From the NCBI GenBank assembly GCA_902478725.1, contig CABSMD010000124.1:1-7538 (forward strand): a stretch of 7,538 nucleotides of DNA. The letters run 5' to 3'. This DNA is from an uncultured Clostridia bacterium (GTDB lineage Bacteria > Bacillota > Clostridia > HGM11514). The position numbers were made by a program, and so were the translations under genes. The notes under the pieces were generated by a model. It worked only from the letters and a program-made list of their open reading frames with translations. It searched no databases and was not told the origin of the DNA. Below, piece by piece: positions 6,221 through 7,538 of this stretch (position 1 is the stretch's first letter; each line of letters starts with the position of its first letter).

Positions 6221-7408
6221 TTATTTATTTTCCAATACATCGATTCCCGGCAAAACCTTGCCCTCCAGAAATTCCAGCGATGCGCCGCCGCCGGTGGAGA
6301 TGTGGGTCATCTTATCCGCAAAGCCAAGCTGCTTGACCGCCGCGACGCTGTCGCCGCCGCCGATGATGGTTACCGCGTCAACATCCGCCACCGCTTTTGC
6401 CATCGCGCGGGTGCCGTCCGCGAAGCGGTCGAACTCAAACACGCCCATCGGCCCGTTCCAAACAACTGTTTTGGCATTCTTCACCGCGTCTGAGAACAGC
6501 CCGATCGTCTTGGTGCCGATGTCCATTCCCATCCAGCCGTCGGGGATGTTATCCGAATCGATGATCTTTTTCTCCGCATCCTCCTTGAACTCGTTGGCAA
6601 TCGCGTTGTCGACCGGCAGCAGGAGGGTTACGCCCTTGTCCTTTGCCTTGCGCATCAAATCCTTGGCCAGATCCACCTTGTCGTCCTCGCAGATGGAGTT
6701 GCCGATGGAATAGCCCTGTGCCTTCATGAAGGTGTAGGCCATGCCGCCGCCGATGATAAGGGTATCCACCTTTTCAAGCAGGTTTTCGATCACGCCGATC
6801 TTGTCGGACACCTTCGCACCGCCCAGAATCGCCACGAAGGGGCGTTTGGGGTCGGAGAGAGCCTTGCCCATGATGTCGATCTCTTTTTGAATCAAATAGC
6901 CGCAGACCGCCGGCAGGTAATCCGCCACGCCCGCCGTGGAAGCGTGCGCACGGTGCGCGGTGCCAAACGCGTCGTTAACAAAGATATCCGCCAGCGAAGC
7001 CAGCTCTTTGGCAAACGCGGGGTCGTTTTTGGTTTCTTCCTTATGGAAGCGGACGTTTTCAAGCAGAACCACGTCGCCGTCGGCCATCGCGTCCACCGCC
7101 GCTTTTGCAGACGCGCCGATGCAATCGTCGGTCATCGTCACTTTTTTGCCCAAAATTTCGCTCAAGCGGTCAGCTACGGGACGGAGGCTGAAATCCGGGT
7201 TGACCTCGCCCTTAGGCCGGCCCAGATGCGAGCAGAGAATCACCTTCGCGCCCTGCTCCATCAGGTAACGGATGGTCGGCAGCGCGCCGTTGATCCGGTT
7301 TTCATCGGTGATGTGCTTGTTTTCGTCCAGCGGTACGTTGAAGTCGCAGCGCACCAATACCTTTTTACCGGCAACCTGGATGTCCTCGATTGATTTTTTG
7401 TTATACAT
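6221..7408 (-). CDS. pgk: Phosphoglycerate kinase
   Basis: It transfers phosphate from 1,3-bisphosphoglycerate to ADP, giving ATP and 3-phosphoglycerate, the first ATP-yielding step of cytoplasmic glycolysis. The 395-residue monomer has the usual two-lobed layout. The N-terminal substrate-binding lobe shows VRCDFNVPL (19-27) and HLGRPKG (61-67). GGAKVSDK (196-203) and GGGMAYTF (220-227) follow. The nucleotide-binding lobe has NGPMGVFE (318-325), GGGDS (350-354) and GGGASLEF (373-380). The length is normal and no motif is missing. An AGAGG ribosome site (7416-7420 on the - strand) lies 7 nt before the ATG. It is the first gene of the operon with tpiA and gpmI and has its own promoter just upstream. 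A gap gene, often next to pgk, is not in the visible upstream 130 bp. Confidence 0.98.
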   Translation of the reverse strand: MYNKKSIEDIQVAGKKVLVRCDFNVPLDENKHITDENRINGALPTIRYLMEQGAKVILCSHLGRPKGEVNPDFSLRPVADRLSEILGKKVTMTDDCIGASAKAAVDAMADGDVVLLENVRFHKEETKNDPAFAKELASLADIFVNDAFGTAHRAHASTAGVADYLPAVCGYLIQKEIDIMGKALSDPKRPFVAILGGAKVSDKIGVIENLLEKVDTLIIGGGMAYTFMKAQGYSIGNSICEDDKVDLAKDLMRKAKDKGVTLLLPVDNAIANEFKEDAEKKIIDSDNIPDGWMGMDIGTKTIGLFSDAVKNAKTVVWNGPMGVFEFDRFADGTRAMAKAVADVDAVTIIGGGDSVAAVKQLGFADKMTHISTGGGASLEFLEGKVLPGIDVLENK

Positions 7409-7469
7409 AAAATCACCTCTAACAATAATTTTTATCGTCTGTCAGCTTGTTAAAATTTTCCCAAAGACT

Positions 7470-7498
7470 ATCATATCCTATTTATAGCAAAATATCAA
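7470..7498 (-). promoter_or_regulatory. Sigma-A/sigma-70-type promoter of the pgk-tpiA-gpmI operon
   Basis: On the - strand, the -35 box TTGATA (7493-7498) and the -10 box TATGAT (7470-7475) are separated by exactly 17 bp. Each box matches consensus at 5 of 6 positions. Transcription should start near 7462-7464, giving a 5' leader of about 55 nt before the pgk ATG. The region is AT-rich, unlike the coding DNA. No clear operator palindrome or riboswitch-like structure was recognised in the leader, so strong constitutive expression is the simplest reading. Confidence 0.8.
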
Positions 7499-7538
7499 GT
7501 ATTTTTTCCCTCTCACAGCCAATCGTTTGAAAATTCAG

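Noticed and set aside
7420..7452. Possible leader hairpin before pgk (TAACAA / TTGTTA on the - strand)
   Set aside because: Only six mostly A-T pairs with a 21-nt loop. Too weak to call a riboswitch or attenuator.

Overview
The window reads as ordinary chromosomal DNA of a strictly anaerobic, fermentative Firmicute, most likely a Clostridia/Oscillospiraceae-type gut organism. This is an inference. It rests on [FeFe]-hydrogenase maturation genes, a Firmicutes-type GH42 beta-galactosidase, a pgk-tpiA-gpmI glycolytic operon, strong GGAGG-like ribosome binding sites and fairly GC-rich coding sequence with AT-rich regulatory gaps. No mobile element, CRISPR array, tRNA or rRNA was seen.

Left half, + strand (1-3647): the last 48 codons of a probable hydE overlap the start of hydF by 11 bp. 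hydF makes the GTPase/scaffold protein for H-cluster assembly. After 81 bp with no visible terminator comes a 702-residue GH42 beta-galactosidase. A perfect 16-bp hairpin with a short T-tract then closes the + strand unit.

Middle (3648-3852): a 205-bp convergent intergenic region with two strong hairpins, one on each side. They presumably end transcription of the + strand unit and of the opposing glycolytic operon.

Right half, - strand (7538 down to 3853): a near-consensus vegetative promoter (TTGATA-17 bp-TATGAT) drives pgk, then tpiA (23 bp later, with its Shine-Dalgarno in that gap), then gpmI (71 bp later, after a GC-rich intercistronic hairpin). Together these enzymes do the lower-glycolysis steps: triose interconversion, ATP formation from 1,3-bisphosphoglycerate, and conversion of 3- to 2-phosphoglycerate. 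GH42 would supply hexoses from beta-galactosides. HydE and HydF help build the hydrogenase that disposes of fermentation electrons as H2.

No convincing new multi-gene system is present. The most unusual signal is an extra segment of about 50 residues inside the HydF GTPase domain, between the G4 and G5 motifs. It is built from degenerate 12-residue (36-nt) repeats plus an imperfect palindrome. A smaller low-complexity insert with a similar GGDV core sits in the GH42 protein. These may be in-frame copies of a small repeat family, but the window alone cannot prove that.
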